Below, piece by piece: positions 8,966 to 20,066 of a stretch of 64,000 nucleotides of DNA. Numbering within the stretch: position 1 is the first letter of the stretch; every line of letters begins with the position of its first letter. A program made the position numbers and the translations under genes. This stretch comes from Phaseolus vulgaris. Lineage: Eukaryota > Streptophyta > Magnoliopsida > Fabales > Fabaceae. The stretch spans positions 27,835,177-27,899,176 of the forward strand of contig NC_023750.2 of NCBI RefSeq assembly GCF_000499845.2, written 5' to 3'. The notes beneath the pieces were generated by a model, which searched no databases, was not told the origin of the DNA, and was given only the letters and a program-made list of their open reading frames with translations.

Positions 8966-9290
8966 TTCAGTTCATCTTGCCTGAACTCACTCTGAGGTGA
9001 GAAGGACTTTTTCTCGCCTGAACTCGCTCAACGGCGAGAAGGACTTTATCTTGCATGAACTCGCTCAACGGCGAGAAGGACTTTATCTTGCCTGAACTCG
9101 CTCAACGGCGAGAAGGACTTTCTTTGGCCTAAACTCGCTCAACGGCAAGAAGGACTTTTTCTTGCTTGAACTCGCTCAACGGCGAAAAGGACTTTTTCTT
9201 TCCTGAACTCGCTCAACGGCGAGAAGGACTTTTTCTTGCCTGAACTCTCTCAACGGCGAGAAGGACTTTATCTGGTGCCTAAACCTGCCC
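8966..9290 (-). repeat. 37-bp tandem repeat, 3'UTR of Tat-2
   Basis: CTCGCTCAACGGCGAGAAGG recurs with starts at about 9060, 9097, 9134 and 9171, an exact 37-bp period. About seven to eight units are recognisable, more degenerate at both ends. It lies between integrase (ending at 9803 on minus) and the antisense gene. It shares no unit with the arrays of Tat-1 or Tat-4. Confidence 0.9.
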
Positions 9291-9424
9291 AGGGTGTACA
9301 TCTCCTCCCCCCTGGATGCACTAAGGACTTTTTCTCTTTCTCGCCTGCACTCGCTCGAGGGCGAGGAGAACTTTTTCTCTTTCTCGCCTCAGGACGCACG
9401 AGAGCGTTGAGGTCTTTAATCATT

Positions 9425-9565
9425 GTTGGTGCCTCCGATCGCCGAAAGACGATGAGGACTTTAAAACTTTAACTACTGCCGCCGATCGCCGAAAAGCGAT
9501 GGGGACTTTAAAACTTTTAACTGGTGCCGCCAATCGCCGAAAAACGATGGGGACTTTAAACTTTT
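9425..9565 (-). repeat. 47/48-bp tandem repeat, 3'UTR of Tat-2
   Basis: Three units carry ATCGCCGAAAARCGATG, at about 9438, 9485 and 9533, each followed by GGACTTTAAA. This is a second, independent array beside the 37-bp one. GAGAAGGACTTT in the first array and GATGGGGACTTT here suggest partial common origin. Confidence 0.85.
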
Positions 9566-9802
9566 ACTTAGAAAGCATGCAACATATCTTTAAACTTGCT
9601 TTAATCACATACGAGGATAAGGTCTCTTTTCTAAAACTTTCGAAACAACAAGCATGCAATCTTAGAAGCTTTAAACTTTGAAAACTCTTCTTTATTGAGT
9701 GGCCTCATTAAAAACCCTCCTTAGGGAAAAAAAGTGTCCCCTTCAAACTGTTTTAGTAGAAAGCTTGTAAATCTCTTCATGTTCGTTTTTACTTACAAAG
9801 CA

Positions 9803-11765
9803 TTAACTGTAATATAACTTGAGGTGTGTGGCGTTCCAGGTGCGAGGAATCGCCCCTCCTTCCAACGTTTCTAAGCGGTTGGCGCCGTTCCCGAGCGCCT
9901 CGGTTATTCTGAACGGTCCTGTCCACTTAGGCGATAACTTGTTCTCCATCTCGTACTGATGGGCCTTCCTCATCACCAGGTCTCCCTCTCTAAACTGCCT
10001 TGGCATCACCTTCGAGTTATATCTTCGCTCAATCCTTCTTTTCACTGCCTCAGCCTTTACCCTTGCCTCCTCCCTGACCTCATCCAGTAAATCCAGATTC
10101 AACCTTCTTTCTTCGTTCGAGTCCTCCGCCACAAAATTCTGGAATCTCGGCGAGCTCTCCTGGATTTCAATTGGAATCATTGCGTCACATCCATAGACCA
10201 AGCTGAACGGGGTCTCGTGGGTTCCTGACTGCTCGGTGGTATGGTACGCCCACACTATGCGGGGTACCTCTTCAGCCCACGATCCCTTAGCTTTTTCTAG
10301 CCTTCTCTTCAAACCTCTTAGCAACACCCAATTGGCAAACTCTACTTGGCCATTAGTCTGAGGGTGCTCGACGGATGCAAACACCTGCTGTATTCCCACC
10401 TCTTCGCATAGCTTCTTCAGTAGGTGAATTGCAAACTGAGTCCCATTGTCTGACACCAGGCGCTTAGGCACACCAAACCGGCACACGATGTTCTTCCATA
10501 CAAAACTCTCGATCTTGTGTGCGGTGATCTGGGCTACTGGTTCTGCTTCGATCCACTTGGTGAAATATTCAATCGCCACCACCAAGTACTTCATCTGCCT
10601 GATTGCCAATGGGAAAGGTCCCAGAATGTCAATTCCCCACGTATGAAACGACCAAGGGTTGTAAATTGACTTTAACTCTTCTGGAGGTGCCTTGTGCCAA
10701 TCGGCGTGCTGCTGACATTGCTTGCAACACTGTGCATACTTCTTGCAGTCCTCCCTCATCGTTGGCCAGTAATAACCTGCACGGAGAGTTCTTGCAGCCA
10801 GAGCTCGACCCCCGACGTGACTTCCACATATCCCTTCATGGAGCTCGACCATAATTCTAGTGCATTTTTCTCCGTGCACACATTCTAAGAGTGGGTGTGT
10901 AAACCCAAACCTATACAGCTCGCCATCTATCATGGTGAACTTGCTGGAATTCTTCTTTATCTTCCTAGCCTCCGCCGGATCCAGCGGGAGAAGGCCATCT
11001 GCCAGGCAGCGCTGGTACTGTGTTATCCATGTGTCTGGCTCATGCGTAGCGCAGACCTGCGTCATGTTCACCCTCTCCCCCCGACATGCTTTTATTCTTG
11101 GCGATCTCAAGGTCTCCTGAGTCAAGGACCTGTGACTCCTCGCCGCTTTCTCCGTCGACTTGCTTATCTGAAGAACCAGGTGGTCTGCCACAAATGCTCT
11201 AGGCCTCTTCAGAGTTTCTTGGATCACTCTCCTCTGCCTACCCCCCTTGCCCGAACTGGCGAGCTTGGCTAGCAAGTCAACTCGGGCATTTTGTTCTCTG
11301 GGCACATGCACTACTTCAAACGAGGCAAAGGAACTCTTCAACTCCTGCACATACTCCAAGTAAGCCGCCATTTGTGGATCCTTGGCCTGGAACTCGCCTG
11401 TTACTTGTCCCGTGACTAATAATGAGTCACTCTTGGCCATCAGTACCCTAGCCCCCATCTCCTTAGCCAACAAGATCCCGGCGATCAACGCCTCATACTC
11501 TGCTTGATTGTTGCTGGCTTTGAAGGCAAACATCAGGGACTGCTCTATCAGCACGCCGTTGGGTCCTTCTAGAAAGACTCCAGCACCGCTACCCTGCTGG
11601 TTAGACGATCCGTCCACCGAAAGCACCCAACGAAAGTCGTCTCCTTCAACCCGTGCTGCTTTTGACGAGAGCTCGACCACAAAATCAGCGAAAATCGGCC
11701 CCTTGATCGGTCCTCGGGGCTCATATTTGATGTCGAACTCCGACAGCTCCACCGCCCACTTTACC
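9803..11765 (-). pseudogene. Tat-2 second RNase H and integrase
   Basis: The open frame runs 11863 to 9803, but its first about 33 codons are solo-LTR sequence; native codons begin at 11765 (KWAVELSEFDIKYEPRG). The archaeal-type RNase H follows, with catalytic-site motifs DGSSNQQGSGAG, NNQAEYEALIAG, KSDSLLVTGQ and REQNARVDLLAKLA. Integrase has the zinc finger H-x4-H with CKQCQQH, then catalytic blocks WGIDILGPF, VSDNGTQF and HPQTNGQVEFAN (D, D, E). The C-terminal GPF motif is KWTGPFRI, and the protein ends THLKLYYS. This segment is intact. It is detached from RT only by the solo LTR at 11766-12752. Confidence 0.9.
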
Positions 11766-12752
11766 TGATGGAGATCAAGCCCAAGAGAACATGGAGGCCA
11801 CTCATCAAGCTCAAGAAGAGGTGGAGGCACAAATGGAGGACGCCCATGGAGGTCAAAGTCCACCTCAAAGGATTACAAGAAGCATGTTCAAAGCCTTGGG
11901 AGCTAGAGGACATTTATTTTCTCTTTTTGTAGTGTCTTTAGTTGAAGGTGCTTAGAGGGAAACCTTAGAAACCTCTTTTGTTATAGCATCTTTTAGGCTT
12001 TAGTTAGGAGCTTTAGGGGGGTGTATTAGTAGATAGGTGTAGGAGTAGAATAGGGGGTGCCAAAGTGAAGGAAAGGATCACACCTTCCTTGCTTTGCAAA
12101 TAGGCGCCGGTTCTAGCTTGTTTTGGAGGGAATTTTGAATTGTTTTAGCTTTCTTTTTTCAGCACCTTAGGCTATAAATAGAGGTGCCTTCCTTGTAAAT
12201 TTCAGATTTGAATTCATCTAAAGAAACTATACTCAAAATTGGAGTGAGCATTTGGAGAGCTTTTGAGCTTCTACTCTAGTCTTATCTTGAAGGACCATGG
12301 TTTCCTCAAGTGGCGGCTTGCACACTCATCTAGGAGCATCCATACTTCTAGTGGCGTGATCATCCAACCTTTCTTCCATCTTCATGAGCATTCTCTTCTC
12401 CTTCCTTTCTTCTTCTTCAATTGTTCATGTTGCCTTGTGTTTTGAGTTGTTTTTAGTTTCGGTTCTTCCAATTTCCAGCACCTATATTTTGTTTTGTTTC
12501 TTAAATTCTGTTCGGTACAATTGATTGTGGTTTAATTCTGTTCGGTCTTCTCTTTTTATAATTCCTTTGTTGATTCAATTTGACAATATTTGGTTAATCC
12601 AAATGAGTTTGGGATTTGGTACTTGTTATTGGTGAGTTCTTGACTTAGAACCATGATCCAACTTCTAAGAAAGTGCCTCTATATTTTCCAGCTCAAGGTG
12701 ATTCCTAAAAGTGTCAAGAATCTTGTTCTATGTGGCTATTGGAATCACATCA
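11766..12752 (+). mobile_element. Solo LTR in Tat-2 RNase H (TSD TTACC)
   Basis: A 987-bp sequence beginning TGATGGAGATC and ending GGAATCACATCA is flanked by TTACC at 11761-11765 and 12753-12757. Removing it and one TTACC rejoins the RNase H frame between AGRMV and KWAVEL. A TATA box (CTATAAATAG) at about 12170 gives plus orientation, opposite to Tat-2. It belongs to the same LTR family as 27170-28169. Confidence 0.93.
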
Positions 12753-14305
12753 TTACCATTCTCCCAGCTACATCAGGCTTCTTCAAGACCTTTTGGATGG
12801 GCAGGTCGGTCATCACCAGCACTGTAAAACTGTGAAAATAGTGGCGCAACCTCCTCGCCGAGAATACTACAGCCAATGCAGCTTTCTCCAAGGCCTGATA
12901 CCTTACCTCTGGGCCTTGCAACACTTTGCTGACGAAATAAATAGGCTTCTGAGCCTGGTCTTGATCTTGGGCGAGCACCGCGCTCACCGCCCTCTCAGTT
13001 ACAGCAAAATACAACCTGAGAGGGGTTCCTACTAAGGGTTTGCAGAAAACCGGCGGGCTCGCCAAGTACTCTTTAAGCTTCACGAAGGCTTCTTCACACT
13101 CCTTCGACCAGACAAACTTGTTGTTTCGCCTCAAACATTGGAAATACGGATGGCCCTTCTCTCCACTGGCTGATACAAAACGAGACAGGGCGGCCATCCG
13201 ATCTGTAAGCTGTTGCACTTCCTTCACGGTAGCCGGGCTCCTCATCGCCAATATGGCAGCACACTTATCAGGATTTGCCTCTATTCCTCTTTCAGTTAAG
13301 AGGAAACCTAAGAATTTCCCTGCCTCCACGCCAAAAATGCACTTCTCGGGGTTTAGCTTTAATCTGAACTTGGCAATCGTGGTGAACAACTCCTCCAGAT
13401 CCGAGACGTATTTGCTCTTCTCTGACGAGGTCACGACCATATCATCTACGTATGCTTGCACATTCCTTCCCAACATTGGTGCAAGTACCTTATCCATCAA
13501 TCTTTGGTACGTGGCCCCCGCATTCTTCAGCCCAAAAGGCATCACCTTGTAACAGTAGCACGACCTCTCAATCATGAAGGCAGTTTTCTCTTCATCCATA
13601 GGATGCATCTTTATCTGGTTTTTCCCTCGAGAAGGTGTCCAGAAAACTCAGCAACTTGCACCTTGCTGCACTGTCGACCAGGGCATCTATGCTTGGCAAA
13701 GGATACGAATCCTTTGGACAAGCCTTGTTTAGGTCAGTGAAGTCGACGCACATGCGCCACTTCCCGTTGCTCTTCTTCACCAGTACGACATTAGCCAACC
13801 ACTCAGGGTACTGGACCTCCCTGATATGGCCTGTGGCGAGGAGCTTCTGCGTTTCATCCCTAATCGCCTGTCTCCTCTCCTCATTAAACTTCCTTCTTCT
13901 CTGCCGTACTGGTCTGACTTGTGTGTCCATTGCCAAATGGTGACACAAGAAGTCGGGGTCAATTCCCGGCATGTCTGAAGCAGACCATGCAAAAGCATCC
14001 ATATGCCGTTCTATCACCTTGGTGATCTGGTCTTGGAGCTCAACCTCCAAAGATCTTCCCAGCTTGAAGACATTTCCCCCGATCTCCCTTTCGAGCCACT
14101 CCTCGACGGGTTTGGGTCTGGTTTCCCTGGCGATCACCGCCCCGGCAATTCCCGATTCCCTCGCTTCCTCTGGGCGGTTCCTCGCTTCTTCTTCCCGTCC
14201 GGCGCTCTCTCCCTCCGGCTCAGCATCCACCATGGTGACATCGCCTCCGGCGGCCACTTCCATCGCCGCATCAACAACTCGCCATTCTGTTGGCCTGGGC
14301 TTCAC
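12753..14305 (-). pseudogene. Tat-2 reverse transcriptase and first RNase H
   Basis: Two overlapping minus-strand frames (14305-13592 and 13608-12745) form one RT. The first has an N-terminal spacer, DMPGIDPDFLCHHLAMD and the fingers (YPEWLANVVLVKKSNGKWRM, then CVDFTDLNKACPKDSYPLPS). A frameshift near 13610 falls in the SGYNQI region. The second has MPFGLKNAGATYQRLMD and the catalytic QAYVDDMVVTS. Next come the thumb (LNPEKCIFGVEAGKFLGFLL) and the first RNase H (LRLYFAVTERAVSAVLAQ, IYFVSKVLQGPEVRY). It runs to AGRMV at the solo-LTR junction. The frameshift makes it a pseudogene, though it is only lightly damaged. Confidence 0.9.
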
Positions 14306-14380
14306 ATCGGGAGGCGGCGTCGTGGTGATGTAACTTACTGACCTTTTATTCTTGAGGCTATTTTCATAGCACTTCTTCGC

Positions 14381-14908
14381 CTACTTCTGGTCAGATCTGA
14401 TGGTGATCACCACCCCCTCCATTGAGGGTAACTTAACCTTCATGTGCCTGGTCGAAGGCACAACTCCTATTCTGTTGAGGGTTGGTCTCCCCAACAGAAT
14501 GTTATATGCTGAGGGGGCATTCACAACGAGGTACTTGATTTTCTCCGTCCTCGAGGCCGCCTCATTCGTAAACGTAGTTCTCAGCTCAATGTACCCCCTG
14601 ACCTCCACCTGATCGCCAGCGAACCCATATAAGCATCCTCCATAGGGCCTTAGCTGGTCAAGGGGTAGCTGCAACTGCGTGAAAGTCGGCCAGAACATTA
14701 CATCTGCCGAGGTTCCTTGGTCCACCAGTACCCGGTGGACTTTCCTTTCCGCTGTGACGAGCGAGGTAACTATGGGATCGTTGTCGTGAGGCACAACGTC
14801 CCTAGATCCTCCTTTGTGAACGTGATGTCCACATCTGGCGAGTGATCCTCGAACATATCCACTGTCATCACAGACCTTGCGTATTTCTTCCTCTGTGATG
14901 CAGTGCAT
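14381..14908 (-). pseudogene. Tat-2 aspartic protease region
   Basis: The active-site segment VLVDQGTSADVMFW corresponds to the D-[ST]-G loop, written DQGTS in this lineage. It is followed by a hydrophobic fold and LLGRPTLNRIG, the usual retropepsin ILLGRP motif, at about residue 140. The frame stops at TAG about 14381 (SDQK*AKKC), before the spacer that leads into RT. Its 5' part overlaps the gag frame because of a frameshift at about 14800. Confidence 0.82.
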
Positions 14909-15609
14909 CGACCACCCGAGAAACCTCCGGCGATTGTGTGGATCTCGCCGTGAGTGGGCATCTCATTTTGCTGAGCCTCACCACTCGCCGGTTGGGAGCT
15001 CGACGCACCTCCCGTCCTCTTGTCCAGCAGGTAATCATTCAAAAAACCGCTCTTGACCAGGTCGTCGAGCTAGTATCCCAGGGCCAAACACGAATCAACG
15101 GTGTGACCAAAACTTTGGTGGAACTCACACCAGGCGTTTGGTTTTGGTCCCAACACCTTGTCGCCCACTTTCTCAGGCGCCTTAAGCCTGGCTGCTATGT
15201 TGGGAATGGCGATCAGATCCGCCAACCCCATGACAAACTTGTACTTTGGTGGGCGATTGTACTCCCTGGGGCGCCCTGGGCCCCTTCCCTTGTTCTTCCT
15301 CGGATCATAAGGATGGCGAGTCCTTTGATCCTTCTTGGCCACCATCGTCTCCAGCACCCTCTGCGGCTGGATTCAGGTCTGGGCTCGTGGCCTAGCAGGG
15401 GCCACGCTTCCTCTCTTCTCGGCGACCTCACTCTCGTCGGTGATGTGGGCCACCGCAAGTCGCCTAACTTCAGCAAATGTGGCGGGGTGTGCCCTAATCA
15501 GCGCCTCACAGAAAGGTCCCGGCAGCACGCCCTTTTGAAAGCGTATACCAACATCTCCTCGTCTTTAGCAGGCGAGCGGACCATCTGTGCTCCAAAGCGA
15601 TTCAAATAG
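14770..15609 (-). pseudogene. Tat-2 gag C-terminal half (frameshifted)
   Basis: Pieces in two frames (15476-15213, 15357-15070, 15042-14770) join into the gag C-terminus. It has a basic segment (KNKGRGPGRPREYN), the zinc-knuckle-like C-x2-H-x4-H-x4-C (CEFHQSFGHTVDSC), and the conserved GEIHTIAGGFSGG before protease. There is a TAG at 15070 (LALGY*LDDLVK). At least two frameshifts are needed. Confidence 0.75.
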
Positions 15610-16194
15610 TCCCTGAGGGACTCTCCCTGGTACTGCCTTGTTCACAATGTACTGGTTGACGAAAAGCTTCGAAAACTGCTGGAAATTGGTTATGTGACCC
15701 GTAGGCAGGCTAACAAACCATTCCAGCGCTGTTCCCTGGAGCATGCTCACAAACATCTTGCAATACACAGCATTCGAGCCTCCTGACAGCATCATCTGCG
15801 TGTGGAACGTAGTGAGGTGTGCCTCAGGGTCCTCCACGCCGGTGAAAGAAGCTTTCACAGGTACTACGCTCGCAGGGATAGGCGTGTCCGTGATCGCCTG
15901 AGCAAACGGCATTGGGAAAACGCGCGGTGGTGACGATGGCGCAACCTCTTCAACAACTGGGCGTCCTCTCTGCTCCTGAAGAGCTTGACGCAACTCCTCA
16001 GTTACTTTACTGAGCTCCTCATTTCTGGTCTGAGAGGCGACCAGGTCTTCATGCATCTTCGCTTGCTCTATGCGCGATGCCTCCACATTTGCCTGCAACG
16101 CACGCATGATCTCCATCATCTGTGCCATAGTCATGGTGCCTTCTGCAGCAGCTGGCACAACGGGACTTGAACGGTTGCTTCTCATCTTTCTCAT
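15565..16194 (-). pseudogene. Tat-2 gag N-terminal half
   Basis: It starts at ATG 16194 (MRKMRSNRSSPVV). Residues 20-85 form a helical, probably coiled-coil segment (MRALQANVEASRIEQAKMHE). Residues 105-200 hold the retrotransposon gag core (FTGVEDPEAHLTTFHTQMML, then TALEWFVSLPTGHITNFQQF). The frame leaves the conserved sequence near 15640 after NKAVPG through a one-base frameshift; the continuation is in the next frame. Gag forms the virus-like particle that packages the RNA. Confidence 0.85.
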
Positions 16195-16369
16195 GAAAAA
16201 TCAGCAAATCAAACTTCAGCGAACAAGACCTTCACCAGCAAACGATCGATCCAGCAATCAATCGGTCAAAAACTCTCAAACTCCCAAGAACGCAATCGAT
16301 TCGGACGCAAAACCTTCACAGAAACTTGCGTTCTCAGCACAAACCTACTGCTTCTTCGCCAAAACTCCT

Positions 16370-16640
16370 GATTTACCGGTCAAAAACACGAACGAACGGT
16401 AAAGACTTCAATTTACCGATTAAAACTCGTACAATCAGCGAAAAACTTCAACTCTCCGAACAAGAACTCGAACGAACGGAGAAAAACTTCAATTCACCGA
16501 ACAAAACTCACGCAAACGGTAAAAAACCTCAATCCACCGAACAAAAGCTCAAACGAACGGTGAAGAACCTCAAACTACCGATCAAAACCTCGAGCGAACG
16601 GTAAAAACGCCGATACACCGAATGGAAACTCAAACGATCG
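16370..16640 (-). repeat. 40/41-bp tandem repeat in the Tat-2 leader
   Basis: Between the 5' LTR and gag, units with CACCGAACAAAA and GAACGGTRAAAA recur with CCG starts at 16456, 16497, 16537, 16578 and 16618 (spacings 41, 40, 41, 40), about six units in all. It is distinct from the 3'UTR arrays. It may be part of the packaging leader, which is inference. Confidence 0.82.
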
Positions 16641-16738
16641 ATGGAAAACGCCGAAAATGGTTGCACCAGCACACAACCACACAAAAATCTCAGAAACTTC
16701 AAGAACTCACGCTGTGGATGGGGACAGGTTTTACACGA

Positions 16739-16755
16739 CCCAACGGTGGGCGCCT
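16739..16755 (-). promoter_or_regulatory. Primer binding site of Tat-2
   Basis: Read on minus directly after the 5' LTR, AGGCGCCCACCGTTGGG matches the TGGCGCCCACCGT(G/A)AGG sites of Tat-3 and Tat-4 apart from the first base and the GT region. Tat-lineage sites of this type are usually assigned to an arginine tRNA. Confidence 0.75.
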
Positions 16756-16757
16756 GA

Positions 16758-17685
16758 TGATCCTGCCGGTTGACCAAAACGCAGGAGTCTTGCCACGTCA
16801 AAGGTATCTCCCACTGGATCGGCTTTGCACCACGCTAGCTTCCGTCCTTCACACCTCGATTCTCCTCAAGAACCTGAAAAAGACAAAGTGGCGCCACTGC
16901 TGCCGATCGCGCTCCGACACTCAAGTCAGTGGCGGAATCACCAAAAATCTAAGAGAGGAAAGCTAAAACTCAAGGAACCGTGCAAAATCTCTCTCAGCAT
17001 ATTCAAGTGTTCTCAAAGCGTAAAGAAGTGTTCTAAACGCGCGTACCTCAGAAGTTCGTTAGAATTCCTTATATACCTGTGCATTTTCTCTCTCCTGACG
17101 GTTACACCTCTGGACACGTGGCTCGCATCCAGCTGTACACGTGTCACCATCTGGAATGTCCTCTGCTTGAGCGTCACTTCTACTTTTCAGGCTGTTCGAC
17201 TAAGTTACCCATGCAAGGAGTAACTCGGTGTATAGCTGTCTTGGAGCGCGATCTCTTCTAGTGGCGAGCACGGGGTGTCACCATGCACACCTTCTCTGTG
17301 GTCTCGCCTGCCGCCATCACGATATGCATTATTTGCTCATCATGCATGTTCTGGTAAGTTGTTCCCTTGCCTCAACCTCTGGCTAGGGAATGATCATCTG
17401 ATAACTTCGCCCTTCGTATTCGTACCCTTTGAAGGCCCTAAGCAAGCCTTCCTGATCCTTCGGCGATGTCCCTCCTTCGGCGATCTCCAACCACTTGATC
17501 GCCTATGACACAAGCCTGGTGACCACCGGTTAGATATACTAGAGATCGGAGAACGCCAACTTAACGATTGGCAGACTACACAGACTTCCCAATGTACTTC
17601 CCTTCTGTCAGCCAGGTGTTCCGCTCAACACGCCTATATTCTCGCTTACTGCCACGTCATCACTCCCGACTACCTGGTCGGTACA
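16758..17685 (-). repeat. 5' LTR of Tat-2 (promoter LTR)
   Basis: This 928-bp LTR begins TGATCCTGCCGG and ends GGTCGGTACA on plus, next to TSD CCTCT. On minus, the TATA box TATATAAGG is at about 17076-17068. Two G-boxes lie upstream at 17115-17120 and 17138-17143, with the same spacing as in the 3' LTR. Confidence 0.92.
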
Positions 17686-17690
17686 CCTCT

Positions 17691-18339
17691 TATTATATGA
17701 CATCATCTTTTGCCAATATTCTTCTACACTCATATTTCCTTGATGAAGTCTTTGGATCTTGTCCATCAACTTCCTATTGTAAAGTGAGGGAATATGGCGA
17801 CATCTCAAGGCTCCCCCTAAGGTCATTCCAATTTGTAATGGGAGGGTCCTTGTGGAGATGCCTCTCTCTTTTTAGGGTATTCCACCAATACATAGCATCA
17901 CCTTGAAAATTAAGGTAGCTAAGGGTACTTTCTTTTCTTCACTCACATGGTTGCAAGCAAACAAATGCTCTACCTTCATCTCCCAATATAGATATGTTTC
18001 TTCATCTTCTTTTCCATAGAAATGAGGTAGCTCTACCTTAACTTCCTTTAGGATTTCTTGTCTCTATTTTCTTGCTCTCCTAGGGGATGGTTGATGATAT
18101 CCATTTATCCTAAGACTTTCTTCCCCAAAAGAATCATAAACTTGAGAGCTATATGCATGAGAATGTAATTTTTTTGAAATTTGAGACTTCTCATGCTTTG
18201 CTTTAGTCAATTCATTATTTTTGGCCTCATTCTCGAATTGTTTAAATGAAATTGATTGAATATCCTTGGAAATTTTTTTTAAAAGAGATTTCAAGGATTT
18301 CACATCACTTTTAAGAGATTTAGAGGAGTGAGAAGACAT
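17691..18339 (-). pseudogene. Gag N-terminus of the 1410-21954 element
   Basis: It starts at ATG 18339 (MSSHSSKSLKSDVKSLKS), with a Lys/Ser-rich helical N-terminus of about 90 residues. A stop at 18064 and further frame changes follow. Gag core motifs remain: a WEMKVEHLF-like stretch, and then SLYNRKLMDKIQRLHQGNMS followed by VEEYWQKM. The frame is cut at 17690 by Tat-2 and resumes at 3983. Confidence 0.78.
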
Positions 18340-18995
18340 GACTAAAACTTTGTGTGTAGAAGTGCTTTACCTTAAGAAAGAAGAGGAAAGTTAATGAAGG
18401 TAGTTTTCTAGGTAAGAGAGGTGAGTCACTAAGGACTACTTAAATACCACGTCTTGCCTTAGCAAAAAACTATCCCTCAAAATCTTCACACAATCCTTTC
18501 TTTAGGTAAATCACTTAGAACACAATGAGGATGGAGAAATCAAATTTTATGCAAGAAAACAATGCAAAGCTATCTAACAACTAAAGCAATTTATCAAAGC
18601 TTTAAACAAGGCTAAGCAAAAGCAATTAAGCGAAACTAGGCAAAAGCAATTAACAAAGGCTAAACTAGAAAGCTTAAACTAGTCGTTCCTAGGTGAGGCT
18701 TCTTAGACACTTTGAGCCTTTGAAGACACACTCACCATCTAATTGCGTGATTAAGCTACTAATTAACAAGAGTGAAATGTAATTACAATTCAAGAAATGC
18801 AAAGAAATTAAATTGCACAAATTAAATTTCAGCAAGGCACTCTTTTGACTTGTTGTTACTCTTCTTGGTTGTGCCCTTCAAGGTGTATGGTGTATTTTGG
18901 TTTTATGTTTGTAGCTGCCCCTTGCCTTGATCCTCTTTGATTTAAGTAATTAAATTCTTCAATACAGTACCTATTAAGTAAAGCTAGACTCTCCT
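18340..18995 (-). other. Leader of the 1410-21954 element (gag-proximal part)
   Basis: A/T-rich noncoding sequence upstream of gag on the minus strand. GCAAAAGCAATTAA-like words repeat at 18612-18655, but no gene is seen. It continues beyond the solo LTR at 20067. Confidence 0.6.
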
Positions 18996-20066
18996 TGATG
19001 AGAATCAAATAAAGGAGGCTTTTATTAATGAAGGAAGAGGTCATTCACCTTCACATTTGAGGTTCTTCCTTCTAGTCTTCTCAAAATTAAAAGAAGACAT
19101 AAAATAAAGAGAGGATCAAGCCTAAAGCCAAAGAAGTCTACAAGCTTTCAAGAATGGGCTTCAAATATCTCTCTTTATAGTTTCTTTTAAATTGTCAATA
19201 ATATAGAAAAGTGTTTAAAAAGGTGCTTAGAGGGAAACATAAGACACCTCTTTTGTAAAAGCATCTTTAGGTTTTTAGTTTAGGAAAATTATAGGAAGCT
19301 TGGGGGGTGTGAGCTTAGTAAAGGAGTGTAGATGTAATAGGGAGGTGCCAAACTAAGAGAGGAAGTCACACCTTCCTCATGCTCTAAGTTGGCGCCACTT
19401 TTATGTCATTTAGGGGGGAATTTGAGTTTAATTAGCTTTTCATTTCAGCACCTCTTAGACTATAAATAAAGGTGCTTGCCTTTGTAAATTCAGATTGGAA
19501 ATTAGTAATAGAGAAACTCTACTCAATTTGAGAGAGAACTTGTGAGAACTTGTCTTCTCCTTCACCTTGTCTTATCTTGAGTGCAATTGGTTCTCTCAAG
19601 TGGCAGCACTAGCTCACTCATCTTGGAGCCTTCACCATCCAAGTGGCGTGATCACCAAACCAAGTCTTCCATCTCCATAAGTTCTTCTTTCTTTCATCTT
19701 CATGTTCATATGAAATTCCTAAAACATGTTTAGTTTCTTTATGTTCGGCAATTCAGTCTAATTCCAGCTTTGCTTCGGTTCATTGTTTCCTTAGTTGTTT
19801 CTATTTGTTTCTTCTTCAATTCTAGTTGATTTGTTCGGTGCATTTCTGTTTAAACGGTGCTTTTGCCTTTTTACACATTTTAATCGGTTCAATTGACAAT
19901 AGATGGATCTTCCATGTGAGTTTGGTGTTTGGTGCAAGTTTTGGTGAGTTCTTGAAACATAGAACCTTGATCCAATTCTATTAAAAGTGCCTAAGCTATC
20001 TCCAACTCAAGTTGATTCCATAGAATGTCAAAGAATCATCTTTATTTGGCTAGTGGAATCATATCA
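18996..20066 (+). mobile_element. Solo LTR in the leader (TSD CTCCT)
   Basis: A 1,071-bp sequence beginning TGATGAGAATCAAATAAAGG and ending GTGGAATCATATCA is flanked by CTCCT at 18991-18995 and 20067-20071. The TATA box CTATAAATAAAGG is at about 19471. It is very similar to 38619-39608 and related to the LTRs of 27170-32852. Confidence 0.93.

Larger units (their letters stand above)
3984..17685 (-). mobile_element. Tat-2: near-complete Tat-type Ty3/gypsy element (TSD CCTCT)
   Basis: LTRs 3984-4901 and 16758-17685 flank a 13.7-kb element with the duplication CCTCT at 3979-3983 and 17686-17690. On the minus strand the order is 5' LTR, primer site, leader with a 40/41-bp repeat, gag, protease, RT, RNase H, second RNase H, integrase, tandem repeats, an antisense gene (plus strand), polypurine tract and 3' LTR. 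A solo LTR (11766-12752) splits the RNase H region. The LTRs look about 97% alike by eye. A tail downstream of integrase and a second RNase H are features established for the Tat lineage. Confidence 0.93.

Noticed and set aside
8966..9290. CRISPR-like regular repeat
   Set aside because: The units are directly contiguous with no unique spacers, and the DNA is plant retrotransposon 3'UTR.
13040..13552. Plus-strand frame of 170 codons inside Tat-2 RT
   Set aside because: It is the complement of a well-conserved RT and shows no recognisable motif.
13971..14341. Plus-strand frames of 112-120 codons opposite the pre-RT spacer of Tat-2
   Set aside because: Ser/Pro/Thr bias comes from the complement of an acidic spacer; no homologue is seen in Tat-3 or Tat-4.
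16326..16604. Plus-strand frame with TRTNGKDFNLPIK-like repeats
   Set aside because: It only reads the 40/41-bp leader repeat; the alternating 41/40 period does not keep frame, so coding is unlikely.
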